Positions 6,712-13,617 of a stretch of DNA of 22,443 nucleotides are shown piece by piece. Location of the stretch: positions 1-22,443 of the IMG/VR virus record IMGVR_UViG_3300022187_000267; one strand, given 5' to 3'. The position numbers were made by a program, and so were the translations under genes. Within the stretch, counting starts at the first letter, position 1. The number at the start of each line of letters is the position of its first letter. The stretch comes from a virus. The notes below the pieces were generated by a model that saw only the letters and a list, made by a program, of their open reading frames with translations, made no database searches and was not told the origin of the DNA.

Positions 6712-7080
6712 ATGAACATAAAACTATTAATTTACCTACTAATACTTATCGAAAGTGGGGGCAATGATTCCGCAGTTGGTGACAATGGACTAGCTGTTGG
6801 ATGTCTTCAGATTCACCCGATATTAGTTGAGGATATAAACCGAATCTATGGAACAAATTACACTTTAGATGATCGCTACCTTAGAAGTAAATCAATTGAA
6901 ATGTTTGCTTTATTTCATCAACACTATACTACAAAGAAAAGATTAGGATACGAGCCTACCGCTATGGACTTCGCGAGAAATTGGAACGGTGGGGGCAACG
7001 GCTACAAAAAGATCGCAACTTTACCATATTGGAACAAAGTAATAACCGAATATCACAGAATAAACAATGGAAGAAGATAA
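6712..7080 (+). CDS. Lytic transglycosylase / lysozyme-like protein
   Basis: The 122-residue protein carries the start of the SLT/lysozyme-like fold: ESGGND with the probable catalytic glutamate E14, then the pattern DNGLAVGCLQIHP (24-36), equivalent to the GLMQI segment of soluble lytic transglycosylases. A later NWNGGGNGYKK segment (about 90-100) with YW near 106 matches the substrate-cleft end of this fold. Such enzymes cleave the glycan strand of peptidoglycan. There is no cleaved export signal, since the hydrophobic KLLIYLLILI runs directly into the catalytic helix, so export would need a holin or virion delivery. Its place at the head of the replication operon, far from the 17.7-18.7 kb envelope cluster, is unusual. 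The 3' end overlaps the next small gene by 14 bp. Confidence 0.75.
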   Translation: MNIKLLIYLLILIESGGNDSAVGDNGLAVGCLQIHPILVEDINRIYGTNYTLDDRYLRSKSIEMFALFHQHYTTKKRLGYEPTAMDFARNWNGGGNGYKKIATLPYWNKVITEYHRINNGRR

Positions 7081-7243
7081 CGAAGTAATAGAATTATTAT
7101 TCTACCCGATCCCACATAAAACAGTAAGAGAATTAGTATATGAACTTAATTCCGCTTGCAATTTAAACGAAGAACAAGCAATTTCATTAATTGATGCAAT
7201 CAATAAGGGTCGCATCAGAAAACTAAAAATCAAATCAGAATAA
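7067..7243 (+). CDS. Small 58-aa protein of unknown function
   Basis: A frame starting at ATGGAAGAAGATAAC overlaps the transglycosylase-like gene by 14 bp and ends with TAA at 7241-7243, five bases before the next ATG. The product has an acidic N-terminus (MEEDNEVIELL), a predicted two-helix middle and a basic tail (RIRKLKIKSE). No domain is recognised. The tight spacing and full use of the gap between two better-supported genes argue that it is real and co-translated. Its function is unknown. Confidence 0.6.
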   Translation: MEEDNEVIELLFYPIPHKTVRELVYELNSACNLNEEQAISLIDAINKGRIRKLKIKSE

Positions 7244-7248
7244 ATACC

Positions 7249-8454
7249 ATGTCAGAAATACAAATAATCAATAACATAAAACCAGTAGAACTATTCAATA
7301 ATTCAGATAATGTTGATAGTCTAATATCTGCGATTGAATCCTTAATTAATGATCATGTGCCAGACACAAGCACAGATAAAGGACGAAAAGAAATTGCGAG
7401 CCTAGCATATAAAGTAAGTCAGACTAAATCTAAACTAGAGAAACTAGGTAAAGATTTAGTAGCTGATGAAAAAGAGAAGATCAAAAAAGTAGACTCTGAA
7501 AGAATCAGATTAACCAAACATCTTGACGAGTTGCGAAATAAAGCGAGGCAACCTTTGACACTATGGGAAGAGGAACAAGATCGTATTAAGAGAGAGATCG
7601 AACAATTTAAAGTTGAATTGAATTCACTAAAGCCGATACTAGAAGATGATATAAATTCATTAAAATCTAAATTGGAAAAATTAGAAAATTTTAACTTTTC
7701 TATATTTGAAAATGGAGGAGAGTTTGAAAAATCAATAGCGGAATCTAATAAAAATGCTTTAATCTCTCGAAAATCTGAGCTTGAACTTATTGAAAAGCAA
7801 AAGATTGAACTAGCTAAACTTGAATCTGAAAAAAAAGCCGAACAAGAAAGACAGGCTAAAATCAAAGCAGAGCAAGAAGCCAAGGAATTAGCTGAAAAAG
7901 AAGCTAAAGAAAAAATCAGACTCGCAAAACTAGAAGAAGATAGAAAGTTAGAGCAAGAAAAATTAAAGACTCAATCAATTATCAATAAGATTGCAGAAAT
8001 TAGACCTAGAAAAGAATCAATACTATTAAAGGCTCAGATTGAAGAACTGGAAAACTACGAATTTCAAGGCGTTGAGATATTGAGAGAATCTTTCATTGAT
8101 ACAAAATTATCTAAAATAAAAACTCTAAAATATGAACTTGGAAAAGCTATCGAATTTGAAAAGCGTGAAGCGGAATTAATAGCCAAAGAAGCAGAAGCAA
8201 AAAAACAAGCAGAGATTGAGCAAGCTAAAAAGCAAGCGATTGAAGATGAACGCAAGAAGCAAGAAGCAATTGAAATAGAAAAAGCCAAAAAAGCTCAAAA
8301 TCTAGCCTATAGGAAAAAAATAAATAATGAGTCTCTAAGTGATATTGAATCATTCTGCAACGAAGAGAAACTCACAATATCAATTGAGGCAATGAAGGGT
8401 ATAATCACAGCTATCGCAACTAATCAAATCAGAAACATCACAATCAATTATTAA
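7249..8454 (+). CDS. Coiled-coil protein of the phage recombination module (DUF1351/TolA-like)
   Basis: The 401-residue product is mostly coiled coil. The N-terminal part (about 40-115, ending near RQPLTLWEEEQDRIK) matches the layout of phage proteins that accompany YqaJ-type exonucleases. Two K/E/A-rich helical stretches follow (about 175-240 and 300-350), which resemble TolA in composition and give such genes misleading TolA annotations. The C-terminus (SLSDIESFC... ITAIATNQIRNITINY) resembles the conserved end of the same proteins. The exact role is unknown; the constant neighbourhood suggests a structural or loading partner for recombination. It starts 5 bp after the previous gene and is followed after 24 bp by the exonuclease. 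The same 13-bp leader AGAATAAATACCA precedes both. Confidence 0.7.
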   Translation: MSEIQIINNIKPVELFNNSDNVDSLISAIESLINDHVPDTSTDKGRKEIASLAYKVSQTKSKLEKLGKDLVADEKEKIKKVDSERIRLTKHLDELRNKARQPLTLWEEEQDRIKREIEQFKVELNSLKPILEDDINSLKSKLEKLENFNFSIFENGGEFEKSIAESNKNALISRKSELELIEKQKIELAKLESEKKAEQERQAKIKAEQEAKELAEKEAKEKIRLAKLEEDRKLEQEKLKTQSIINKIAEIRPRKESILLKAQIEELENYEFQGVEILRESFIDTKLSKIKTLKYELGKAIEFEKREAELIAKEAEAKKQAEIEQAKKQAIEDERKKQEAIEIEKAKKAQNLAYRKKINNESLSDIESFCNEEKLTISIEAMKGIITAIATNQIRNITINY

Positions 8455-8478
8455 ACAAATAAAGAATAAATACCAGAA

Positions 8479-9135
8479 ATGAGAAAAATACACGAGAAAC
8501 TAGAGCAACGGTCTGAAGAATGGCACAATCTAAGAAGGGGTCGCATTACCTGTTCTGAATTATCAAACATTCTAACCCCCGCAAAATTACAACTAAGTAA
8601 ACAGGCTGAAACATTCGCATTAGTTAAAGCAAGTGAGAGAATCACAGGATTAACAGAGCCTTTTGTAGAAAATTGGCAAATGCAAAGAGGGGTAGAAAAC
8701 GAGCCAATAGCGCGCGAATATTACGAGACTGTAACTAATAAAAAAGTCAAAGAAATTGGATTTTACGAATATAATCAAGATTTCTTATTCGGGTATTCCC
8801 CTGATGGAGTAGTTGGTGAAGATGGATTAATTGAAATCAAATGCCCATCTCCTGCCGTTCATCTGAATACGCTAATTAATAAGAATATTGACGGTAAATA
8901 TATGTTACAGATGCAAGGGGGTATGTTGGCAAGCGGTAGGAAATGGTGTGACTTTGTGAGTTATAGCGAAGGTTTGGCACTATCTATAATTAGGGTTCAT
9001 CGTTGTGAGGATACTATCGAAAAAATAGAGGAAAATCTTCTTAAATTTGAATTACTAATTAATTCAGTAATATTAGAACACAATAACGCTATAAAAAACG
9101 GATCACTATTAACACAAAAAATACAATCACTATGA
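8479..9135 (+). CDS. YqaJ-like (lambda exonuclease family) recombination nuclease
   Basis: This 218-residue PD-(D/E)XK nuclease probably degrades one strand from double-stranded ends to expose single strands for annealing. It opens with RSEEWHNLRRGRITCSE, the family N-terminus, and continues with RGVENEPIAREYYE (residues about 73-86). The active site is D109 (in SPDG) and E119-I-K121 (in LIEIKCPS), with the glutamine pair of YMLQMQGG around 144-146. The D/E/K spacing of 10 and 12 equals that of lambda exonuclease. All catalytic residues are present. The gene is coupled to its partner at 9132 by an ATGA overlap and is part of the recombination module. Confidence 0.95.
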   Translation: MRKIHEKLEQRSEEWHNLRRGRITCSELSNILTPAKLQLSKQAETFALVKASERITGLTEPFVENWQMQRGVENEPIAREYYETVTNKKVKEIGFYEYNQDFLFGYSPDGVVGEDGLIEIKCPSPAVHLNTLINKNIDGKYMLQMQGGMLASGRKWCDFVSYSEGLALSIIRVHRCEDTIEKIEENLLKFELLINSVILEHNNAIKNGSLLTQKIQSL

Positions 9136-9701
9136 AATTTGCAGAAACCATAAAAACTAAAAGCGATCAACTAAACGCAGATGATTTCATCGGGAAAGAT
9201 GCGCTAATCATCACTATTACAAAGGTTGATTGTAAAGATAGTCAAGACCAGCCAGTTGCGATACACTACGAAGGGGATAACGGCAAACCATATAAGCCAT
9301 GTCTAAGCATGAGAAAATTGATCGCTCATGCTTGGGGTGTAGATGAATCAAAATTCATAGGGCGATCGTTATCACTCTATAGGGATGCTAGTGTCAAATG
9401 GGCTGGCGAGAATGTAGGAGGAATTAGAATTAATGCAATGTCAGATATTGACTCTAAATTAAGAATTGCCTTACAAGAAAGCAAAATGAAGCGAAAGATT
9501 ATTGAGGTTGAAAAACTAGAACCTCAAGTAGACGCAAAAAGAATTAAAGCTGAAAAGTTCGTTGAATCTGTTTTGTCAGGAGAAAAAGAAGCGGATGAGA
9601 AAGCAGTCGCATATTTAGAGAAAGATTATCCCGATTTGCTAGAGAAATTAAACACTGCAAAGCAAGAAGAAGAACCCGAAGAAGAATGGGAGGGTGTATA
9701 A
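9132..9701 (+). CDS. Exonuclease-partner protein, probable DNA-binding/recombination factor
   Basis: The 189-residue product belongs to a group often found directly beside YqaJ-type exonucleases in phages, recognised here by MKFAETIKTKSDQLNADDFI at the N-terminus and the block HYEGDNGKPYKPCLSMRKLI (about 45-64), followed by FIGRSLSLYRD (about 76-86) and VGGIRINAMSDID. I know no settled function. The beta-rich N-terminal domain of about 125 residues could be an OB-like single-strand-binding fold, with a charged helical tail (about 130-189) ending in the acidic EEEPEEEWEGV. Acidic tails are typical of SSB-like proteins that recruit partners. No RecT, Erf or Red-beta annealase is seen nearby, so this protein is the leading candidate for that role; that step is inference. 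Confidence 0.75.
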   Translation: MKFAETIKTKSDQLNADDFIGKDALIITITKVDCKDSQDQPVAIHYEGDNGKPYKPCLSMRKLIAHAWGVDESKFIGRSLSLYRDASVKWAGENVGGIRINAMSDIDSKLRIALQESKMKRKIIEVEKLEPQVDAKRIKAEKFVESVLSGEKEADEKAVAYLEKDYPDLLEKLNTAKQEEEPEEEWEGV

Positions 9702-9913
9702 TGTCTAGACCTTGTTTTATGGATAGGGATACTGTAAGGACACCGAAAACGTTTACAGTATCAAAAATTAATCAACAAAAATTGAAAACTGTTAGTTTTA
9801 TTTTAGGACAATCAGAATCAGAAACTATAAACCAACTCATAGAAAACCATGCCAGAGACATCCGAACAAGAAATACAGAATCAGATAATATTAGCACTAA
9901 GTCAGGGCAATAG
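9701..9913 (+). CDS. Ribbon-helix-helix-like small DNA-binding protein
   Basis: The start at 9701 is preferred over an in-frame ATG at 9686 because it overlaps the preceding TAA as TAATG, the joining style used throughout this genome. The 70-residue product has a strand-like KTFTVSK (16-22), helix QQKLKTVSFILG (25-36), a turn and helix SESETINQLIENHARDI (38-54), the RHH order, with a disordered polar tail. It probably binds DNA as a dimer and may regulate this operon or help recombination. Its last 65 bp overlap the start of the VRR-NUC gene in another frame, so the tail is dual-coding and could be dispensable. Confidence 0.6.
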   Translation: MSRPCFMDRDTVRTPKTFTVSKINQQKLKTVSFILGQSESETINQLIENHARDIRTRNTESDNISTKSGQ

Positions 9914-10196
9914 TCGATTATTCCGAAATAATGTAGGAGGTGCGAAATTAGCAGATGGACGCTGGCTAAACTTTGGATTACACAAAGGGTCAAGCGATCT
10001 AATCGGCTGGAAAACAATAGAGATTACACCCGATATGGTAGGCAAAAAGATTGCTCAGTTTTTGAGTGTAGAAGTAAAGAAACCAAAAGGGCGAGTAAGT
10101 AAAGATCAACAGAATTGGATAGACGCGGTTAATGCTCAAGGTGGGTGTGCGTTTATCGCAAGATCAAAGGAGGATGCAGTCAATGCAACTATCTGA
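9849..10196 (+). CDS. VRR-NUC domain nuclease
   Basis: The 115-residue protein is essentially a bare VRR-NUC domain, the PD-(D/E)XK-type nuclease also found at the end of FAN1. It begins PETSEQEIQNQI, with the family acidic residue near E6/E8, and shows NNVGG, KGSSDLIG with D50, and VEVKKPKGRVSKDQQNW with E75 and K77 as catalytic residues and Q87/Q88 behind them. Stand-alone phage members are structure-specific nucleases thought to act on branched DNA during replication or recombination. The active site is complete. The start overlaps the RHH-like gene by 65 bp; a later start would remove the family N-terminus, so 9849 is kept. Confidence 0.9.
   Translation: MPETSEQEIQNQIILALSQGNSRLFRNNVGGAKLADGRWLNFGLHKGSSDLIGWKTIEITPDMVGKKIAQFLSVEVKKPKGRVSKDQQNWIDAVNAQGGCAFIARSKEDAVNATI
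10166..10173 (+). promoter_or_regulatory. Strong Shine-Dalgarno site that fixes a start
   Basis: AAAGGAGG lies within the end of the VRR-NUC gene. It is 9 bp before the ATG at 10183 and directly touches the ATG at 10174, so 10183 is the more likely start of the next small gene. It is one of the strongest ribosome binding sites in the window and shows that the host reads classical Shine-Dalgarno signals. Confidence 0.7.
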
Positions 10197-10323
10197 AAAA
10201 GAAAAATACGTAGTAGCAATGGTTGAACCTCATTTGATTAAAGCATCAAATGATGTTGAAATTGATTTCGAAGTCATAAAATACGAGATAAAAACTATAT
10301 TAGAACAATTAACCAATGATTGA
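10183..10323 (+). CDS. 46-aa acidic protein before the primase
   Basis: The start was chosen by the AAAGGAGG site 9 bp upstream. The product (MQLSEKEKYVVAMVEPH...) is helical and acidic and ends LEQLTND. No family is recognised. It overlaps the VRR-NUC gene by 14 bp and the primase-helicase start by 8 bp, so it is translated together with both and may be an accessory factor of the replication proteins. That is inferred only from position. Confidence 0.6.
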   Translation: MQLSEKEKYVVAMVEPHLIKASNDVEIDFEVIKYEIKTILEQLTND

Positions 10324-12901
10324 TTTCGATAAAATAAATCAAGTGGCTCTAGCAAATCTAGAGTCACTTTGCTGTGAGTATTTAACAGGTAAGCGCAACG
10401 GTAGAAATTTTGTTGCGTTAAATCCGACTAGGGCAGATGGGAGTTTGGGAAGCTTTCAAATATCATTAGATAAAGGAAACTGGATTGACTTTGCGAATGG
10501 TGACAAAGGAGGCGACCCGATAGCATTAATGGCTTACATATGGGGATGCTCGCAAGGTGATTCCGCAAAGAAATTAAGCACTCGTTTAAATGCTGGTGGT
10601 CTTGATAAGGTTGCGGAAGTTATGACAGGCGGTTTCAATTCCTCAGGCTCTTCAGATTGGGAACCGTTGCCGTTTGCTGATACTGTAGACGCTCCGTATT
10701 TTGATCATAAGGCATGGGGTAAACCTACATTAAAAACTCATTATAAAGACGAGCAGGGGCGAACTGTTGGATATGTTGCCCGATATGAACACGCAGAAGG
10801 CAAAGACACAATACCGATTACATATTGCAAGAACAAGAAAACAGGATTGTGCGCGTGGAAATGGAAAGGATTTGCAAAGCCAAGACCGCTATTGAATCTT
10901 GATAAAATCACATCTGCGAAAGACAACACGCCTATATTAATAGTTGAAGGCGAAAAGTGCGCAGAGATAGCACAGGCGAAACTAAGTATTATTGTAACCT
11001 GTTGGGCGGGTGGAACGAATGCTATTGACTATGTAAACTTTGAACCGTTGTTGCGTCATAAGGTATTTATTATGCCTGACAATGACGAAACAGGGATTAA
11101 ATGCGCTAACAATATAAAAAAGAAATTACCTAATGCAGAGATTGTTTTTCCAGATGCGAGCAAACCCAAAGGATACGACATTGCGGATTATATCCAGAAT
11201 GAAAACTGGACTGAAAAAGAAATTAAGGAATTTATTAAAACTCGTAAGGAGAGAGAACCAATTGAAGAACCAGAAATTATTGGACCGATTCCTACTAAAT
11301 CCGCGCCAAGCGAAGAAGTTAGAGCAGAAACGATTGAAACGAATACTGAAACATCTAAAGAAGAATCAGAGCCGTTCATAATTCTAGGCAAAGACTCGGA
11401 TAAAAACTATTGCTACTACTCGAAAAATGACAGACAAATCCATGTTTGGAGCGCGACCAATCACACAAAGAACAATTTCATTCAATTAGCGTCTTGGGAT
11501 TATTGGGAAGATAGATTTGAAGGTAATACAACCGCAATATCTAATTTTCTGATTCGCAAATGCCAACAAAAAGGAATCTTTGAAGCTGAGAGAATAAGGG
11601 GGCGCGGTGCATGGTTAGATAATGGACGCAATGTATATCATTCAGGTGGTTATCTAGTAGTTGATGGTGTAAAGTGTGATTTGTCATTGAAAAATAGTGA
11701 ATATATATACGAGTCAAGATCAATGCTAGAGCACGAAACTTGCGAACCTCTAAAGGTTGAGGAATCAAGGAAACTTGCGGATATATGCGAAAAACTGAAT
11801 TTTACGAATTACCTAGATAATTTCCTACTTGCTGGATTTATTGCGGTAGCTCCTATATGTGGGGTAATGCCTTGGAGATCTCATATATGGGTAACAGGTT
11901 CAAGCGGGTCAGGTAAAACATGGATAACTGATAATTTAGTTCATCGAATGATTTCAAAAACTGCATTAATGGTTCAGGGAAATACGACCGAAGCGGGGAT
12001 TAGACAAGCCTTACAATCAGATGCAAGACCAGTATTGATAGACGAGGCAGAATCACAAGACCAAGCGGGAATGAAACGGATGCAGAATATTATGGAATTA
12101 GCGCGTCAATCAAGCAGCCCTGAAGGTGGCAAAATTATCAAAGGAAGTGCAAGCGGTTCAAGTATTACATTCGACATTAGAAGTTCGTTTTACTTTTCAT
12201 CAATTGGAGTAAGCGCGCGATATAAAGCGGATCTTTCGCGAATTAGCATACTACACTTGAAGAAAAATACATCTATTACCGCATCTGAGGACTTCGAGGA
12301 ATTAGAGCAAATGTATAAAGAAACCTTTGCGATGGATGATATGGCTAACGGCTTGAGGGCTAGATCGTTTAAGATGGCTCCAATAATTGCAAAAAATGCA
12401 AAGATATTGAGCGAAGCTACTAGAATGATTCTAGGTTCGCGCGGTGGCGATCAGATAGGCGCATTGCTCGCGGGGTATTACAGTTTGATTTCGGATGATG
12501 TGTTGACATTGGAACGTGCTCAGATTTGGGTAAATAGCCATGATTGGGAAGTGTATAAAGAAGATGATAAAGACTTAGACGAGCAACAAGCCTATAGTGT
12601 ATTGATGGAGTCTATAATCAGACATGAAACAGATGATGGAACCCGCAATTTAAGCATAGGCGAATTGATAGAATATGGCACTACTTCAGCCGATGCAACG
12701 CTTGCAAGGCATGGGATTCGAGTAAAAGACAAATGGGTATATATCGCAAATAGTCATGTTGAATTGAAGAAAATTTACAAAGACACGCAATTTTCCGACA
12801 AATGGAAAGATCAATTTTTGAGATTAGAAAACGCAGAAAGTGTTGCGGGATATAAATTTGCAGGTGTGACAAGTAGGTGTGTAAGAATACCAATTAAATA
12901 A
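10316..12901 (+). CDS. TOPRIM primase / DUF927-like helicase fusion
   Basis: This 861-residue replication protein has three parts. Residues about 15-85 resemble the N-terminal region of CHC2/TOPRIM-type phage primases (GSLGSFQISLDKGNWIDFAN, then GGDPIALMAYI), but without a clear zinc-binding cysteine set. Residues about 205-275 form a TOPRIM domain with ILIVEGEK (glutamate near 211) and MPDNDETG (253-260, aspartates 255 and 257). After an acidic linker rich in E and T (about 310-350), the C-terminal half is a DUF927-like P-loop ATPase with Walker A GSSGSGKT (528-535) and Walker B VLIDEAES (573-580). It probably primes and unwinds phage DNA, and both catalytic sites look intact. No DNA polymerase is present in the window. 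Confidence 0.9.
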   Translation: MIDFDKINQVALANLESLCCEYLTGKRNGRNFVALNPTRADGSLGSFQISLDKGNWIDFANGDKGGDPIALMAYIWGCSQGDSAKKLSTRLNAGGLDKVAEVMTGGFNSSGSSDWEPLPFADTVDAPYFDHKAWGKPTLKTHYKDEQGRTVGYVARYEHAEGKDTIPITYCKNKKTGLCAWKWKGFAKPRPLLNLDKITSAKDNTPILIVEGEKCAEIAQAKLSIIVTCWAGGTNAIDYVNFEPLLRHKVFIMPDNDETGIKCANNIKKKLPNAEIVFPDASKPKGYDIADYIQNENWTEKEIKEFIKTRKEREPIEEPEIIGPIPTKSAPSEEVRAETIETNTETSKEESEPFIILGKDSDKNYCYYSKNDRQIHVWSATNHTKNNFIQLASWDYWEDRFEGNTTAISNFLIRKCQQKGIFEAERIRGRGAWLDNGRNVYHSGGYLVVDGVKCDLSLKNSEYIYESRSMLEHETCEPLKVEESRKLADICEKLNFTNYLDNFLLAGFIAVAPICGVMPWRSHIWVTGSSGSGKTWITDNLVHRMISKTALMVQGNTTEAGIRQALQSDARPVLIDEAESQDQAGMKRMQNIMELARQSSSPEGGKIIKGSASGSSITFDIRSSFYFSSIGVSARYKADLSRISILHLKKNTSITASEDFEELEQMYKETFAMDDMANGLRARSFKMAPIIAKNAKILSEATRMILGSRGGDQIGALLAGYYSLISDDVLTLERAQIWVNSHDWEVYKEDDKDLDEQQAYSVLMESIIRHETDDGTRNLSIGELIEYGTTSADATLARHGIRVKDKWVYIANSHVELKKIYKDTQFSDKWKDQFLRLENAESVAGYKFAGVTSRCVRIPIK

Positions 12902-12925
12902 TTTATAAATTTATTAACATTTTAC

Positions 12926-12954
12926 TTGCGTTTTAATTATTAGTATCATATATT
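12926..12954 (+). promoter_or_regulatory. Promoter of the small-gene operon
   Basis: TTGCGT (12926-12931), a 17-bp spacer and TATATT (12949-12954, 5 of 6 matches to TATAAT) lie in the longest non-coding gap of the plus-strand block. They sit 43 bp before the ATG at 12997, which has AAAGG 10-14 bp upstream as a ribosome binding site. The -35 match is only moderate. The -10 box is covered by the dyad at 12941-12966. Confidence 0.5.
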
Positions 12955-12966
12955 AATATCATACTA
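12941..12966. promoter_or_regulatory. 26-bp dyad operator candidate over a promoter
   Basis: TAGTATCATAT (12941-12951), the spacer ATTA, and ATATCATACTA (12956-12966) form an inverted repeat in which 10 of 11 positions per arm match. It covers the -10 hexamer and start region of the promoter. This is the geometry of a dimeric repressor site. The arms differ from the TTTGCAAA sites and from the CAAGAA palindrome, so a third regulator may be involved. Confidence 0.6.
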
Positions 12967-12996
12967 ACAAAAACAACTTAAACAAAAGGTATCAAA

Positions 12997-13332
12997 ATGA
13001 AAATCGAAATAAAAAACGACAACTTAGTAATAGATGGCAAAAATGTAGCCAACATAAACTATGATGATACTTTCATGGATGACAGTGGGAATTATTGGAT
13101 TTGCCCAATAAACTGGACTGATGAAGATGGAGATGATCGCTTGTATCAAATCATTTATTACCCATGCCAAGCATGGATTGAGCAGGCGGAGGATATAAAA
13201 CGCCAATTTGAAGAAGGAATGGACCCTTGCGACGTTGATTTCGGTATACATAACGATGAGTCATATGCTTGTGACTGGGACGTTTTCGAGGTCAAAGACG
13301 AGTCAGGAACAGTGGTTTTTAGGACTAAATAA
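12997..13332 (+). CDS. Strongly acidic 111-aa protein, first gene of the small-gene operon
   Basis: There is an AAAGG ribosome-binding site and a clear promoter region upstream. The product contains roughly three times as many Asp/Glu as Lys/Arg, in clusters such as TDEDGDD (near 40-47) and a C-terminal half rich in D, E and C. It appears beta-rich, with no export signal or membrane segment. No family is recognised. A small, soluble, very acidic protein as first gene of a controlled early operon would suit a DNA-mimic inhibitor of host DNA-binding proteins, but the sequence does not prove this. Codon use looks like its neighbours. Confidence 0.75.
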   Translation: MKIEIKNDNLVIDGKNVANINYDDTFMDDSGNYWICPINWTDEDGDDRLYQIIYYPCQAWIEQAEDIKRQFEEGMDPCDVDFGIHNDESYACDWDVFEVKDESGTVVFRTK

Positions 13333-13345
13333 CATAACAAACAAT

Positions 13346-13459
13346 ATGAAAGATAAATTAAGATTCAGAGTAGCCGAAAAAGGATGGCTAATCCTTCAAA
13401 TTAACATCAACGGAATATGGACAGACGTTGATTTAAACGAATTAGATCGGGTTAAATAA
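13346..13459 (+). CDS. 37-aa small protein
   Basis: The ATG at 13346 follows a short gap after the previous gene, and the frame ends with a TAA overlapping the next ATG (TAATG at 13457-13461). An upstream in-frame start exists inside the previous gene but would only add out-of-frame overlap. The product (MKDKLRFRVAEKGWLILQI...) looks like two or three beta strands ending in an acidic helix with WTDVDLNELDRVK. No function can be given. Support comes from the coupling at both ends. Confidence 0.5.
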   Translation: MKDKLRFRVAEKGWLILQININGIWTDVDLNELDRVK

Positions 13460-13617
13460 TGAACGAAGAAATGAGACAAGACTTGCGTGACCAAATCGAA
13501 CAAATGCCACACTGGTTCCAGGATTTTGATCACGAATATATTTCACCTAGAACTGGGCTGATGAGATTTAGGAATCCAGACCCGCTAGAGACACCAGACG
13601 ATTATTGGGAGGAATAA
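13459..13617 (+). CDS. 52-aa acidic protein
   Basis: This frame of 52 codons starts in TAATG behind the 37-aa gene and ends in TAATG before the next gene. The product is acidic with several aromatic residues (PHWFQDFDHEY, 17-27) and ends DPLETPDDYWEE. The final codons supply the GGGAGGAA ribosome binding site of the next gene. No domain is recognised. It is a typical early-region small phage protein whose role cannot be predicted. Confidence 0.6.
   Translation: MNEEMRQDLRDQIEQMPHWFQDFDHEYISPRTGLMRFRNPDPLETPDDYWEE

Noticed and set aside
6639-6767. A 42-codon plus-strand ORF starting in TAATG and overlapping the transglycosylase-like gene
   Set aside because: Its first half is the terminator-like hairpin (6663-6691) and its second half lies out of frame in a gene with a recognisable fold, so the coupling-like start is probably chance.
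7419-7883. 154-codon minus-strand ORF, serine/phenylalanine-rich
   Set aside because: It is the antisense shadow of the K/E-rich coiled-coil gene; such composition keeps the opposite strand open. It has no neighbours on that strand.
10132-10182. Longer start for the 46-aa gene
   Set aside because: The upstream ATGs lie within the nuclease gene before or touching the AAAGGAGG site. Spacing favours 10183.
11133-11381. 82-codon plus-strand ORF of high lysine content within the primase-helicase gene
   Set aside because: It is a frame shadow in the acidic linker region of the larger, well-supported protein.
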